A stretch of 64,000 nt of DNA from Aestuariibaculum sediminum (GCF_014596945.1 NZ_JACVXB010000002.1:430172-494171), one strand, 5' to 3'; positions 7,958 to 17,350 are shown, counted from the first letter of the stretch. Notes: a model not told the origin generated them from the letters alone. Program-made: numbers and translations.

Positions 7958-9778
7958 ATGGCTTACGAAAAACCGATAACAATTAAAGAGGCGATAACTT
8001 CAATTAGTGATCAAGAGTTTATTCTACCGGCTATACAAAGAGAATTTGTATGGAACACCAAACAAATTGAATTGCTATTTGATTCAATAATGAGGGATTA
8101 TCCGATTAGTACTTTTTTATTTTGGAAGGTAAAAGCCGAAAATATTGAAAGATTTAAATTTTATAAGTTTTTATCAAAGTATCATCAACGAGATAAAAAA
8201 CATAACGAACCATTAGAATTATCTGGAGACAAAGATAGGTTTGCAATCTTAGATGGTCAACAAAGATTGACGTCACTATATTTGGGGTTAAAAGGGAGTT
8301 ATGCTTATAAATTAGCTAATTATAATTGGAAAAGTAATCATGCATTTCCTGAAAGACACTTGTATATAAATTTATTAAATGAAGCGGACAACAATGAATT
8401 TTTATATGATTTTAGATTTTTGTCAGAGGATGAATTAAATAATTTCAAAACTAATTTCAGTGATAAATATCACTGGTTTAAAGTTGGTGATATACTAGGC
8501 TACACAGGGTTAATTCAATTGATGAATTATATTACTAAAAACTCATTAGCTGATTCGTCAAAATACACCTCAGAACAAATCGATTTTGCATCTAATACAC
8601 TTTCAAATTTATATGAGAAGTTTAATGATAAGGAACTTATCAATTTCTATTTAGAAAAATCTGAAGAACTGGATAAAGTACTTCACATCTTTATACGAGT
8701 AAATAGTGGGGGAACTAAATTAAGTTATTCAGATTTATTATTGTCGATAGCAACTGCACAGTGGAAAGAAAAGGATGCACGAGAAATTATTCATAAGTTC
8801 GTTGATCAACTTAATGCGATAGATCCCGGATTTAATATAAACAAAGATTTAATTTTAAAATCGTGTTTGGTGTTATCCGACATAAAAGATATTAAGTTTA
8901 AAGTAGATAATTTTTCATCCGAGAACATGGCTTTAATAGAGTCCGAGTGGGATGATATTGCTAGATCTATAAATCTATCAATTCAGTTGATAGCTTCATT
9001 TGGTTTCAATAGTAAGACATTAACAGCCTATAATGCTATTATCCCTATAGCTTACTTTATAAAAAAGAATAATATTGGAGATGAGCTGCTGCATAGTAGT
9101 AATCAATTGGATAATAGGAAATTAATTAAGGAATGGCTTGTTAGAGCACTTCTAAAAAGAGTTTTTGGAGGTACACCAGATAACCTTTATCCAATTTATA
9201 GAACTATAATTTCTGAAAACTTAGGGAAGTTTCCATTACAAGAGTTAATGGATAGGTATAAAGGAACAAATAAGTCTTTAAGTTTCGATGAAGAAACTAT
9301 AGAGCATTTACTAAATACACAGTATGGTAGTGCTTTTGCTTATATGGTTTTAAGCTTATTATATCCATTAAATCATAATTATAAATTTCACCAAGACCAT
9401 ATACATCCAAAAAAATACTTTAATAATAGAGAGTTAACTAAGTTGGGAATAGTTAATGAAGCAAAACGTCAGCAATATATGGAAGCTTTTAATACTATTG
9501 GTAATTTACAGCTTATTCAAGAAACTGAGAACCTAGAGAAAAATGCAACACCATTCAAAGATTGGTTGTACGAAAACTATTCGGGTGCAGGTTTAGTAAA
9601 CTATAAAAACATGCATTTTATTCCTATAGAGAACGATTTATCTATGGATGAGTTTTTAGAGTTTTATGAAGAACGCCGAAATATTTTAAAGTCTAAGCTT
9701 TTAAAAGTTTTGAATGTTTCAGATAAACAATATGAAGTAGAAGAGGAAGGTGAGATAATTGAAGAAGAATTAACGTAA
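7958..9778 (+). CDS. GmrSD-like DUF262/DUF1524 restriction protein
   Basis: The 606-residue protein has the DUF262 (GmrS-like) signature near the N terminus: FILPAIQREFVW (residues 21-32) and ILDGQQRLTSLYLG (about 95-108), a DGQQR motif used in nucleotide binding and hydrolysis. A second conserved piece, FIRVNSGGTKLSYSDLLLS, lies near 245. The C-terminal part has a DUF1524-type HNH-like motif, HQDHIHPKKYF (about 477), with NTIGNLQLI downstream, typical of GmrD-like nucleases. Such fusions act as type IV restriction enzymes against modified phage DNA and are often embedded in type I operons. It lies between a broken and an intact hsdM with 1-2 bases spacing on each side. The family is clear; its target is not known. 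Confidence 0.85.
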   Translation: MAYEKPITIKEAITSISDQEFILPAIQREFVWNTKQIELLFDSIMRDYPISTFLFWKVKAENIERFKFYKFLSKYHQRDKKHNEPLELSGDKDRFAILDGQQRLTSLYLGLKGSYAYKLANYNWKSNHAFPERHLYINLLNEADNNEFLYDFRFLSEDELNNFKTNFSDKYHWFKVGDILGYTGLIQLMNYITKNSLADSSKYTSEQIDFASNTLSNLYEKFNDKELINFYLEKSEELDKVLHIFIRVNSGGTKLSYSDLLLSIATAQWKEKDAREIIHKFVDQLNAIDPGFNINKDLILKSCLVLSDIKDIKFKVDNFSSENMALIESEWDDIARSINLSIQLIASFGFNSKTLTAYNAIIPIAYFIKKNNIGDELLHSSNQLDNRKLIKEWLVRALLKRVFGGTPDNLYPIYRTIISENLGKFPLQELMDRYKGTNKSLSFDEETIEHLLNTQYGSAFAYMVLSLLYPLNHNYKFHQDHIHPKKYFNNRELTKLGIVNEAKRQQYMEAFNTIGNLQLIQETENLEKNATPFKDWLYENYSGAGLVNYKNMHFIPIENDLSMDEFLEFYEERRNILKSKLLKVLNVSDKQYEVEEEGEIIEEELT

Positions 9779-9780
9779 AC

Positions 9781-11238
9781 ATGACTCAAAAAGAATTAGA
9801 AAAATATCTCTGGGGAGCAGCTACAGCATTGCGTGGTACCATCGATGCCGGAGATTACAAACAATATATATTTCCATTACTGTTTTATAAGCGTATTTGC
9901 GATGTATACGACGAAGAATTTGAACGAGCCTTAACCGATAGCGATGGCGATATGGAATATGCGGCTTTTGCCGAAAATCACCATTTTCAAGTGCCGGAAA
10001 GCGCGCATTGGAAAACCGTTCGTGAAACCACCACTAATGTAGGCGTGGCTATACAGGATGCGATGCGCGATATTGAAAAAGCAAACCCGGAGACCTTATA
10101 CGGGATTTTTGGTGATGCGTCCTGGACAAACAAAAACCGATTAAGCGACGAAACACTGATTAACTTAATCGAGCATTTTTCGCAACATACCTTAAGTCTA
10201 GCAAATGTGCCGGACGATAAGTTAGGGAACGCTTACGAGTACCTAATAAAAGAATTTGCCGACGATAGCGGCCATACGGCAGCCGAGTTTTACACTAACC
10301 GCACCGTAGTAACGCTAATGACCAAAATTATGGACCCGCAACCGGGCGAAAGCGTTTACGATCCTACTTGTGGTTCTGGTGGTTTGCTATTAAACTGTGC
10401 TTTGCATTTAAAGGAAGAAGGCAAAGAATACCGAACCTTAAAGTTATACGGACAGGAAATAAACCTGATAACGTCTGCTATTGCCCGTATGAATATGTTT
10501 ATGCACGGTATTGAAGAGTTTAGTATTGTACGTGGTGATACTTTGGCAAGACCGGCCTTTTTACATAACGACGAATTGAAAACCTTCAATGTTATTCTTG
10601 CTAACCCACCGTACTCCATTAAAGCCTGGGGCCGTAAAACCTTTGAAAACGACCCTTACGGGCGTAACCTTTGGGGAACGCCCCCACAAGGATGTGCCGA
10701 TTATGCTTTTCAGCAGCACATTCATAAGAGTATGGATAAAGAAAATGGTCGATATGCTATTCTTTGGCCACATGGAATTTTGTTTCGAGATATGGAAGCA
10801 GAAATGAGAAGAAAAATGGTGCAAGAAGATCAGATCGAAGCTGTTATTGGTTTGGGACCAAATTTATTCTACAATTCGCCAATGGAAGCTATGATATTAG
10901 TTGGAAATACTAATAAGCCTAAAGAAAGAAAGGGTAAAGTATTATTTATTAATGGTAAAGAAGACGTTATTGATAATAAAGGGTTAGCTTATTTGACTAA
11001 CGATCATATCGATAAATTTTACAAAGCTTTTAAAAACTTTAACGATATACCTAATTACGCAAAAGTTGCTTCAATTGAAGAAATTTTATCGCATGATGGG
11101 AATATGAATATTAATTTTTATGTGAAAAAGGAAAAATCGAGTGAAGACTTTTCTTTTGGAAAGACTTTTTCGCTTTGGAATGAGAGTAGTAAAGAGTTGA
11201 AGAAGTCTATGGGTGAATTATTTGAAGTATTAAAATAA
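9781..11238 (+). CDS. hsdM: Type I methyltransferase subunit HsdM (intact copy)
   Basis: The 485-residue protein has the N-terminal HsdM domain (LEKYLWGAATALRGTIDAGDYKQYIFPLLFYKRICDVYDEE), the SAM-binding motif DPTCGSGG near residue 194 and the adenine-methylation motif NPPY near 274. It is clearly homologous to the broken hsdM 1.8 kb upstream but diverged across the whole length. It ends immediately before hsdS at 11239 with no gap. Base composition changes inside the gene: 10201-10380 is about 43-53% G+C, while 10921-11040 is about 22-27%, which hints at a mosaic gene. It should form the M2S1 methyltransferase with HsdS and, with HsdR at 14366, the restriction complex. Confidence 0.95.
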   Translation: MTQKELEKYLWGAATALRGTIDAGDYKQYIFPLLFYKRICDVYDEEFERALTDSDGDMEYAAFAENHHFQVPESAHWKTVRETTTNVGVAIQDAMRDIEKANPETLYGIFGDASWTNKNRLSDETLINLIEHFSQHTLSLANVPDDKLGNAYEYLIKEFADDSGHTAAEFYTNRTVVTLMTKIMDPQPGESVYDPTCGSGGLLLNCALHLKEEGKEYRTLKLYGQEINLITSAIARMNMFMHGIEEFSIVRGDTLARPAFLHNDELKTFNVILANPPYSIKAWGRKTFENDPYGRNLWGTPPQGCADYAFQQHIHKSMDKENGRYAILWPHGILFRDMEAEMRRKMVQEDQIEAVIGLGPNLFYNSPMEAMILVGNTNKPKERKGKVLFINGKEDVIDNKGLAYLTNDHIDKFYKAFKNFNDIPNYAKVASIEEILSHDGNMNINFYVKKEKSSEDFSFGKTFSLWNESSKELKKSMGELFEVLK

Positions 11239-12423
11239 ATGGAAGAATTATTAGATAAAGTAATTGAGGAGCTTCAAATAGATAAATCAAATTGGGTATT
11301 AACCAAATTTGGAGATGTTGCTATTCAGCAAAAACAAAACGTAGATAGAGATAATACATCTTTAACCAGATATGTAAAAGGGGAACATATGGGATCTGAA
11401 GACCTTCATTTGAGGTCTTGGGGCGAATTAGAGGACGAGTATTTAGGTCCGGCCTTCATACGTAGATTTGATGAGGGAGATATTTTATATGGTTCCCGAA
11501 GAACTTACTTAAGAAAAGTTGTAATAGCTCCGTTTTCAGGAATTACTTCCAATACAACATTTGTGATTAAAGCAAACGAAAAGAATATAGATAAAGCTCT
11601 TTTACCTTTTGTTATGATGTCCGAAGGGTTTACAGAGCATTCAATTCGTAATTCTAAAGGTTCTGTAAACCCTTATGTAAACTGGAAAGATCTAGCCAAC
11701 TACGAATTTCTCCTCCCACCAAAAGACCAACAAACCCAATTAGCCAAACTCCTTTGGGCTATGGATGATGTGATTGAGAGGGAAATAGAAGTTTTGGAAA
11801 GTTTAAAAAATACCTACCAGACAACAGTTGATAATCTGTTTTCGATAAAGCTTGAAAATTGGGGTTATAAGACGTTGGATAAAATAGGCATAATAAATGC
11901 AGAAAGTTTAAAAGGTAAGACCAATCCTGATTATGAATTTTCATATTTGGATATTGCAAGTATTGTAGAACCTAAGGTTATTGGAGAATTAAAGAAAATA
12001 AGGTTTTCAGAGTCGCCAAGTCGAGCAAGACGTATAGTAAGAAATGACTCGATAGTATTGTCAATGGTAAGGCCATACCAACAATCTTTTGTTTATGTTG
12101 AAAAGGCAGATGATTTGATAGCATCTACAGGTACCGGTGTTATCAATTTAAATCCTGAGGTAAATAGTAAGTTTGTTTTTCATCAATTCTTTTCTAAAAG
12201 GTTTATAAGATACTGCGAAGATAGAATGACAGGTACAAACTATCCTGCAATTACACCTACAGATATTGAACAGTTTAGAATAGCAATACCAAAGGAAGAT
12301 AAAAGTACAATTCGTAATATAGTAAACCAACTTGATGGATTTGATAAGAACTGTTTATTGGTTAAATCTAAAATAGCAAGCTCCAAATCCCTTCAAAAAA
12401 GTTTAATTAACCAGATATTTTAA
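11239..12423 (+). CDS. hsdS: Type I specificity subunit HsdS
   Basis: HsdS reads the two halves of the target sequence and docks the methyltransferase subunits. The 394-residue protein shows two target recognition domains, each followed by a long helix. The first ends in the conserved YEFLLPPKDQQTQLAKLLWAMDDVIEREIEVLESLKNTYQTT (about residues 155-195), and the second ends in FRIAIPKEDKSTIRNIVNQLDGFDKNC. The start directly follows the hsdM stop. The recognition sequence cannot be deduced from the protein. Sequence identity to known HsdS would be low in the recognition domains, as usual. Confidence 0.93.
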   Translation: MEELLDKVIEELQIDKSNWVLTKFGDVAIQQKQNVDRDNTSLTRYVKGEHMGSEDLHLRSWGELEDEYLGPAFIRRFDEGDILYGSRRTYLRKVVIAPFSGITSNTTFVIKANEKNIDKALLPFVMMSEGFTEHSIRNSKGSVNPYVNWKDLANYEFLLPPKDQQTQLAKLLWAMDDVIEREIEVLESLKNTYQTTVDNLFSIKLENWGYKTLDKIGIINAESLKGKTNPDYEFSYLDIASIVEPKVIGELKKIRFSESPSRARRIVRNDSIVLSMVRPYQQSFVYVEKADDLIASTGTGVINLNPEVNSKFVFHQFFSKRFIRYCEDRMTGTNYPAITPTDIEQFRIAIPKEDKSTIRNIVNQLDGFDKNCLLVKSKIASSKSLQKSLINQIF

Positions 12424-12426
12424 ATT

Positions 12427-13005
12427 ATGAGAATTAAAGATGTGCTATACCTAATAATTTTGGGTTTAGGTCTAGCTGTTTTATGGCTTTACTATGATAA
12501 GAAGGAACGTGCGCAAAAAATGGATAGAATAATTAAAAAGTTGCGCAAGGATAACTATGAAACTAAAAAAGCATATTTAAGTCTATTAGAAAAGTATTTA
12601 AAGTCTCAAAAAAATGTAGACGTTGGTATTATTATGGAATTACAAAAACTACAAAAATCCATAGATACACTAGATTTTGAAGTGCATATAGAACTTGAAA
12701 AAGTAGTAACTAGTTTAAATAATGGTAATCCAGAAGAGGCTGTAAGGTTGTTAGCAAAGGTGGTTGAAAATAAACTTAAAGAAAAGGCTGCTAAAGAGGA
12801 TAGCTTTAAAGGGAAACCAATGTTACATAATCTTCTAGAGTATGCAAAGAATTGTCAATGGATTACCAGTAGACAGTTTGAAAATGGACTTTTACTTAAA
12901 GAGATTAGAAATAAAGAAAGTCATGAGTTAGATGTTATTGAAGAAACTAATAACATTTGTTTAAGTATCTTTTCTGGTATAGATATTATTTATGCTTTAA
13001 AGTAA
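12427..13005 (+). CDS. Membrane-anchored HEPN-like protein in the type I operon
   Basis: The 192-residue product starts with one transmembrane segment (VLYLIILGLGLAVLWLYY, residues 6-23), followed by a lysine-rich coiled coil to about residue 100. The C-terminal domain has a helical pattern like DUF4145/HEPN proteins, with LLKEIRNKESHEL holding R161 and H166. R-x4-H is the catalytic motif of HEPN ribonucleases. It starts three bases after hsdS and is part of the same operon. Proteins of this shape occur between hsdS and hsdR in other type I loci. A toxin or abortive-infection role is possible but only inferred; the single motif could be fortuitous. Confidence 0.65.
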   Translation: MRIKDVLYLIILGLGLAVLWLYYDKKERAQKMDRIIKKLRKDNYETKKAYLSLLEKYLKSQKNVDVGIIMELQKLQKSIDTLDFEVHIELEKVVTSLNNGNPEEAVRLLAKVVENKLKEKAAKEDSFKGKPMLHNLLEYAKNCQWITSRQFENGLLLKEIRNKESHELDVIEETNNICLSIFSGIDIIYALK

Positions 13006-13062
13006 TAATTTCTATTTCTTAATTATTTATGTGCAGTAGATTTTTTTAATAACCCTTATATA

Positions 13063-13094
13063 AAAATATCGCATATCGCGATATGCGATATTTT
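13063..13094. promoter_or_regulatory. 32-bp perfect palindrome, distal operator
   Basis: Every base pairs around the centre at 13078/13079. The central 16 bases, GCATATCGCGATATGC, are identical to the core of the second palindrome 65 bp downstream. It lies between the HEPN-like gene and the HTH regulator gene and very likely binds that regulator as a dimer. Confidence 0.8.
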
Positions 13095-13129
13095 ATCTTA
13101 AATGATTGATTTATAGTTTTAAAATTCTT

Positions 13130-13157
13130 AATATTGCATATCGCGATATGCAATATT
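13130..13157. promoter_or_regulatory. 28-bp perfect palindrome, proximal operator
   Basis: A perfect palindrome with core GCATATCGCGATATGC, ending six bases before the chosen ATG (13164) of the HTH gene. Its flanks (AATATT) differ from the distal copy (AAAATATC), so the shared core is probably what is recognised. Binding here would block the ribosome site or promoter of the regulator itself. Confidence 0.8.
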
Positions 13158-13163
13158 AGTGTT

Positions 13164-13688
13164 ATGAGAAATCAAAATAATCAATTAAAACCTCAAGATA
13201 TATTACTATTACTGAAGATAGTGAGTGTAAATGATCCTAAATGGAACCAAAAACCGATGGCAGACTCATTAGGTTTAAGTCAGTCCGAAGTTAGTGAAGC
13301 TGTCTCTAGATGTAAATATTCAGGTTTACTGGATCCAAAGGGAAAAATCGTAATGAAACTAGGCTTTCTAGATTTTTTAAAATATGGGATACAATTTGTA
13401 TTTCCCCAAAAGCCTGGTCCGGTGGTTCGAGGTTTACCAACTGCCCATTCGGGATTACCATTAAATAATCAAATACAAAGTACAGAGCATTACGTATGGC
13501 CATATGGTAAAGGTTCTGTTCGTGGTCATAGTATTACTCCCTTGTATCCTTCGGTACCAGAAGCAGCTTTAAAAGACGATAAACTTTATGAATTACTAGC
13601 TTTGGTTGATGCTTTGCGTGTTGGTAGAGCGAGAGAAAAAGAGTTAGCTATGGTAGAATTAAAAAAGCGTTTTGGTATTGGAGAATAG
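13164..13688 (+). CDS. Winged-helix regulator paired with the nucleotidyltransferase
   Basis: I place the start at ATG 13164 (MRNQNNQLKPQ) instead of the in-frame ATT/ATG-like start at 13134, because the longer version would be encoded by the palindrome itself. The N-terminal part (residues 8-65) is an HTH: ILLLLKIVSVNDPKWNQKPMADSLGLSQSEVSEAVSRCKYSGLLD by pattern. A Pro/Gly-rich middle (VFPQKPGPVVRGLPTAHSG, then YVWPYGKGSVRGHSI) may fold as a wing or partner-binding region. The gene overlaps the nucleotidyltransferase by 11-17 bases. Two palindromes with an identical core lie just upstream, which points to autoregulation. Together the pair looks like a regulator/antitoxin plus nucleotidyltransferase module set in a type I operon. 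Confidence 0.75.
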   Translation: MRNQNNQLKPQDILLLLKIVSVNDPKWNQKPMADSLGLSQSEVSEAVSRCKYSGLLDPKGKIVMKLGFLDFLKYGIQFVFPQKPGPVVRGLPTAHSGLPLNNQIQSTEHYVWPYGKGSVRGHSITPLYPSVPEAALKDDKLYELLALVDALRVGRAREKELAMVELKKRFGIGE

Positions 13689-14364
13689 AGTAATCAATAT
13701 AGCTGTTGTAGCCGAAGTAGCGGAGGCTTTACAAACCATAAAAGAACAAGTCGTTTTTGTTGGTGGAGCCGTAGTAAGTTTATATGCCGACGATCCGGCA
13801 GCAGACGAAATACGTCCCACTCAAGATATCGATATGACTCTAAATATTGTAAATCTAGGACACTGGGAGCAGCTTCAAACACAATTGGTGCAATTAGGGT
13901 TTTCTCCAGACCCTTTTGGACATGCCATTTGTAGTTATAAGTTTAAAGATATTCCGGTTGATATTATGGCGGCCGATGATGGTCCGTTAGGACCTGCAAA
14001 CCGATGGTATAAAATAGGTTTTGAGGATTTATGGACCGTCAAGGCCCATGATCAAAACATTAAAATTTTGTCGGCACCGTGCTATTTAGCAACCAAATTC
14101 GAAGCATTTAATGATCGTGGAAAAGATTTTCGTACAAGTCATGATATTGAGGATGTTTTTTATATTTTAGATAACAGAACAACAATTGTTGAAGAAATAG
14201 AAAAAAGCGACATACGTATTAAAATTTTTTTGAAAGAACAGCTTCAAAATATCATATCAAAAGGGCTCTTGGAAGAGGTGCTCATGTCACATATCCATCC
14301 TTTAATGTTAGAAGAGCGTATGCCAATAGTACAAGAAAAAATAACCCGAATTTTAGATCTATAG
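13672..14364 (+). CDS. AbiEii-like nucleotidyltransferase
   Basis: The protein has the nucleotidyltransferase fold signature: VFVGGAVVSLY (GG motif) followed by RPTQDIDMTLN (D-x-D) and a third acidic position in IPVDIMAAD. This matches the AbiEii/AbiGii toxin superfamily, whose members attach nucleotides to tRNA or proteins. Length is about 230 residues. The frame has no ATG near its beginning; TTG at 13672 or 13678 or GTA-adjacent codons are the options, and it overlaps the upstream HTH gene, so translation is probably coupled. It ends two bases before hsdR. As a module with the HTH gene it may act as a toxin that guards the restriction locus, which is inference. Confidence 0.75.
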   Translation: MVLENRVINIAVVAEVAEALQTIKEQVVFVGGAVVSLYADDPAADEIRPTQDIDMTLNIVNLGHWEQLQTQLVQLGFSPDPFGHAICSYKFKDIPVDIMAADDGPLGPANRWYKIGFEDLWTVKAHDQNIKILSAPCYLATKFEAFNDRGKDFRTSHDIEDVFYILDNRTTIVEEIEKSDIRIKIFLKEQLQNIISKGLLEEVLMSHIHPLMLEERMPIVQEKITRILDL

Positions 14365-14365
14365 C

Positions 14366-17332
14366 ATGGGATTTAACGAACAAAACAGTGTAGAAAACTA
14401 CATTATTAAACAACTTACCGGCGTTAATTTAAATACACAACAAGTTTCTGAGGACACCACAACGTACAACGGACTATGGAAGTATAAATCACCACAAGAC
14501 CTACAGCGAAATGTTAATGAGGTGCTCTTAGAAACAGAATTAAAAGCTGCTTTAGTTCGTTTAAATCCAGAAATAAATAGTAATCCCGATTTAGCCGATG
14601 AAGTTATCTATAAACTGCGTGCTATTTTAATTTCGGTGCACCAGGTAGGTTTAGTTCGTGCCAATGAGGAATTTTTCAAATGGTTACAGGGGCATAAAAC
14701 CATGCCTTTTGGAGAAAATAATAGGCATGTAGCCATACGTTTAATCGATTTTGAAAATTTAGAGAATAACACCTATATAGCGACTACACAATTACGTGTA
14801 CATCACCGAGAGACCAAAATACCAGATGTAGCCTTTTTTATTAATGGTATTCCGGTGGTTATTGGCGAAGCTAAAACGCCAATACGACCGTCGGTTAGTT
14901 GGTTAGATGGCGCACATGAAATTCATGATATTTACGAAAATGCAGTATCACAGTTGTTTGTACCCAATATTTTATCTTTTGCAACAGAAGGTAAGGCCTT
15001 GTATTATGGAGGCGTTAGAACTCCTTTAGAATTTTGGGCGCCATGGCGTTTAGAAAACGATGAAGATGCTATTGCAAAACGTTTAGGTTTAGGTGAAGTA
15101 GGTAAGGAGTTAACCGATTTATTACACCCTAAACGCTTACTGGATATTTTACTGAACTTTTCCTTGTTTACCACTAACAAAAAGAAACAGCGTATAAAAG
15201 TTATTCCACGATTTCAGCAATACGAAGGTGCTAATAAAATAGTAGATCGTGTTAAAGAAGGTAAGATTAGAAAAGGGTTGATATGGCATTTTCAAGGTTC
15301 AGGAAAGTCGTTATTAATGGTGTTTGCCGCTCAAAAACTCCGACGTGAAAAAGATTTAAAAAGTCCGACAGTGATTGTTTTAGTCGATCGTACCGATTTA
15401 GATATCCAGATTTCAGGAACTTTTAATGCAGCCGATATTGCCAATGTAGAAACCACAGATAGTATTACAGAGTTACAAACGTTGTTGGAACGTGATACAC
15501 GAAAAATTATTATTTCTACCATTTTTAAATTCCGTGATGCTAAACCCAATATGAATACACGAGATAATGTGATTGTATTGGTAGATGAAGCGCATAGAAC
15601 GCAAGAAGGTGATTTAGGCCGACAAATGCGGGCAGCACTCCCTAATGCATTTTTATTTGGTTTAACAGGTACACCGGTGAATAAGGCCGATAAAAATACG
15701 TTTTGGGCGTTCGGATCAGAAGAGGACCAGGGCGGTTATATGTCGAGATACACGTTTCATGACTCTATAAGGGATGACGCCACGAAACCTTTACATTTTG
15801 AACCGAGGTTAGTAGATGTTCATGTCGACAAAGAAACCATAGATGAAGCTTTTGAAGCTTTTAAAGAAAGCACAGCCTTATCCGATGAAGAAGCAGACGC
15901 TTTAAACAAAAGATCGGCAAAGATGGCCGCATTTTTAAAATCGCCAGAGCGTGTTGCAAAGATTGTTAGAGATATAGCCGGGCATTTTACAGAAAAGGTT
16001 GCACCTCATGGGTTTAAAGCTATGATTGTGACGCCCGATCGCTTTGCATGTGTGCAATACAAAGAGGAATTAGACAACTATTTCCCAGAAGAGGCTAGTA
16101 AAGTGGTAATTTCTACCTCTGCGAATGACGATCATGATTTCAAACTAAAGTGGGGAGTCGATAAAAGCCAACAAGAAAAGATAGTCGATGAGTTTAACGA
16201 TGCGCAATCTGAGTTAAAGTTTATCATTGTTACTGCCAAACTACTTACAGGTTTTGATGCGCCTATTTTACAAACCATGTATCTGGATAAATCGTTGAAA
16301 GATCATACACTTTTACAAGCTATTTGTAGAACCAATAGGTTGTGTAAAGGGAAATCATATGGCCGTATAGTCGATTATTTTGGCGTGTTTGATGATGCCG
16401 CTAAAGCATTGCAGTTTGATGAAGAAAGTATAAAGACCGTTATCTCCAATTTATCAGAATTAAGAGAAAAGTTACCAGATGCAATGAAACAAGCTCTTTC
16501 TCACTTCAAAGGAGTAGATCGATCTGTAGATGGTTTTGAAGGCTTAGAATTGGCGCAAAATGCTATCAATACAAATGATAAAAAGGATGCCTTTGCCAAA
16601 GATTATAAATATCTAGCCAAGTTGTGGGAGTCTTTATCCCCCGATACCATTTTAAATATATATCAAAGTGATTATAAATGGTTAACTCAAGTATTTGAGT
16701 CTGTACGTCCGGCGGCAGATAATATAGGTAAATTGTTATGGTTTTCTTTAGGAGCACAAACCACAAAACTAATTCATGACAATATCCATGTAGGAGAGGT
16801 GCACCATTTGGATGAATTTGTTTTAGATGCTGATGTTATTGAAGACATTTTTAATAACCCAGATCCTAAAAATGCTAAGAAGCTAGAAAAAATACTTGTT
16901 AAACGATTTAAAAAACACGCTGGTGATCCGAAATTTAAATCGTTAAGTGAACGTTTGGAAGCTTTACGCGATCAAGCTGAACAAGGGCTGATTACATCTA
17001 TAGAATTTGTAAAGGAGCTTTGTAAATTAGCCAAAGAAACGGTTGAAGCAGAAAAGGAATTAGATGAAATTATAGCAGAAAAAACACCCAAAGCCGCCTT
17101 GACTGAATTGTTTATAGAATTAAAAACCGATCAGACCCCTGCCGTAGTAGAACGCATTGTAGAAGATATTGATGCTATTGTACGAATTGTACGTTTTCCA
17201 GGTTGGCAAAAAACAAGCTCCGGCGAACGTGAGGTGCAAAAATCGTTACGCAAAGCTTTATTAAAATACAAACTACATAAGGACCAAGTACTGTTTGACA
17301 GAGCTTATGCCTATATTAAAGAGTATTATTAA
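14366..17332 (+). CDS. hsdR: Type I restriction subunit HsdR
   Basis: HsdR supplies DNA translocation and cutting. The 988-residue protein has an N-terminal PD-(D/E)xK nuclease with D154 (PDVAFFINGIPVVIGEAK) and E168-x-K170, then helicase domains with Walker A QGSGKS near 312-317, DEAH near 407-410, LTGTPVNK near 435 (motif III region) and motif VI QAICRTNRLC near 650. The C-terminal region is helical. Length is normal for the family. It is the last gene of the plus-strand operon and the only HsdR in the window, so it serves HsdM (9781) and HsdS (11239). Whether it can also work with the minus-strand HsdMS is unknown. Confidence 0.95.
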   Translation: MGFNEQNSVENYIIKQLTGVNLNTQQVSEDTTTYNGLWKYKSPQDLQRNVNEVLLETELKAALVRLNPEINSNPDLADEVIYKLRAILISVHQVGLVRANEEFFKWLQGHKTMPFGENNRHVAIRLIDFENLENNTYIATTQLRVHHRETKIPDVAFFINGIPVVIGEAKTPIRPSVSWLDGAHEIHDIYENAVSQLFVPNILSFATEGKALYYGGVRTPLEFWAPWRLENDEDAIAKRLGLGEVGKELTDLLHPKRLLDILLNFSLFTTNKKKQRIKVIPRFQQYEGANKIVDRVKEGKIRKGLIWHFQGSGKSLLMVFAAQKLRREKDLKSPTVIVLVDRTDLDIQISGTFNAADIANVETTDSITELQTLLERDTRKIIISTIFKFRDAKPNMNTRDNVIVLVDEAHRTQEGDLGRQMRAALPNAFLFGLTGTPVNKADKNTFWAFGSEEDQGGYMSRYTFHDSIRDDATKPLHFEPRLVDVHVDKETIDEAFEAFKESTALSDEEADALNKRSAKMAAFLKSPERVAKIVRDIAGHFTEKVAPHGFKAMIVTPDRFACVQYKEELDNYFPEEASKVVISTSANDDHDFKLKWGVDKSQQEKIVDEFNDAQSELKFIIVTAKLLTGFDAPILQTMYLDKSLKDHTLLQAICRTNRLCKGKSYGRIVDYFGVFDDAAKALQFDEESIKTVISNLSELREKLPDAMKQALSHFKGVDRSVDGFEGLELAQNAINTNDKKDAFAKDYKYLAKLWESLSPDTILNIYQSDYKWLTQVFESVRPAADNIGKLLWFSLGAQTTKLIHDNIHVGEVHHLDEFVLDADVIEDIFNNPDPKNAKKLEKILVKRFKKHAGDPKFKSLSERLEALRDQAEQGLITSIEFVKELCKLAKETVEAEKELDEIIAEKTPKAALTELFIELKTDQTPAVVERIVEDIDAIVRIVRFPGWQKTSSGEREVQKSLRKALLKYKLHKDQVLFDRAYAYIKEYY

Positions 17333-17350
17333 TCTAAATAATGCTAAAAC

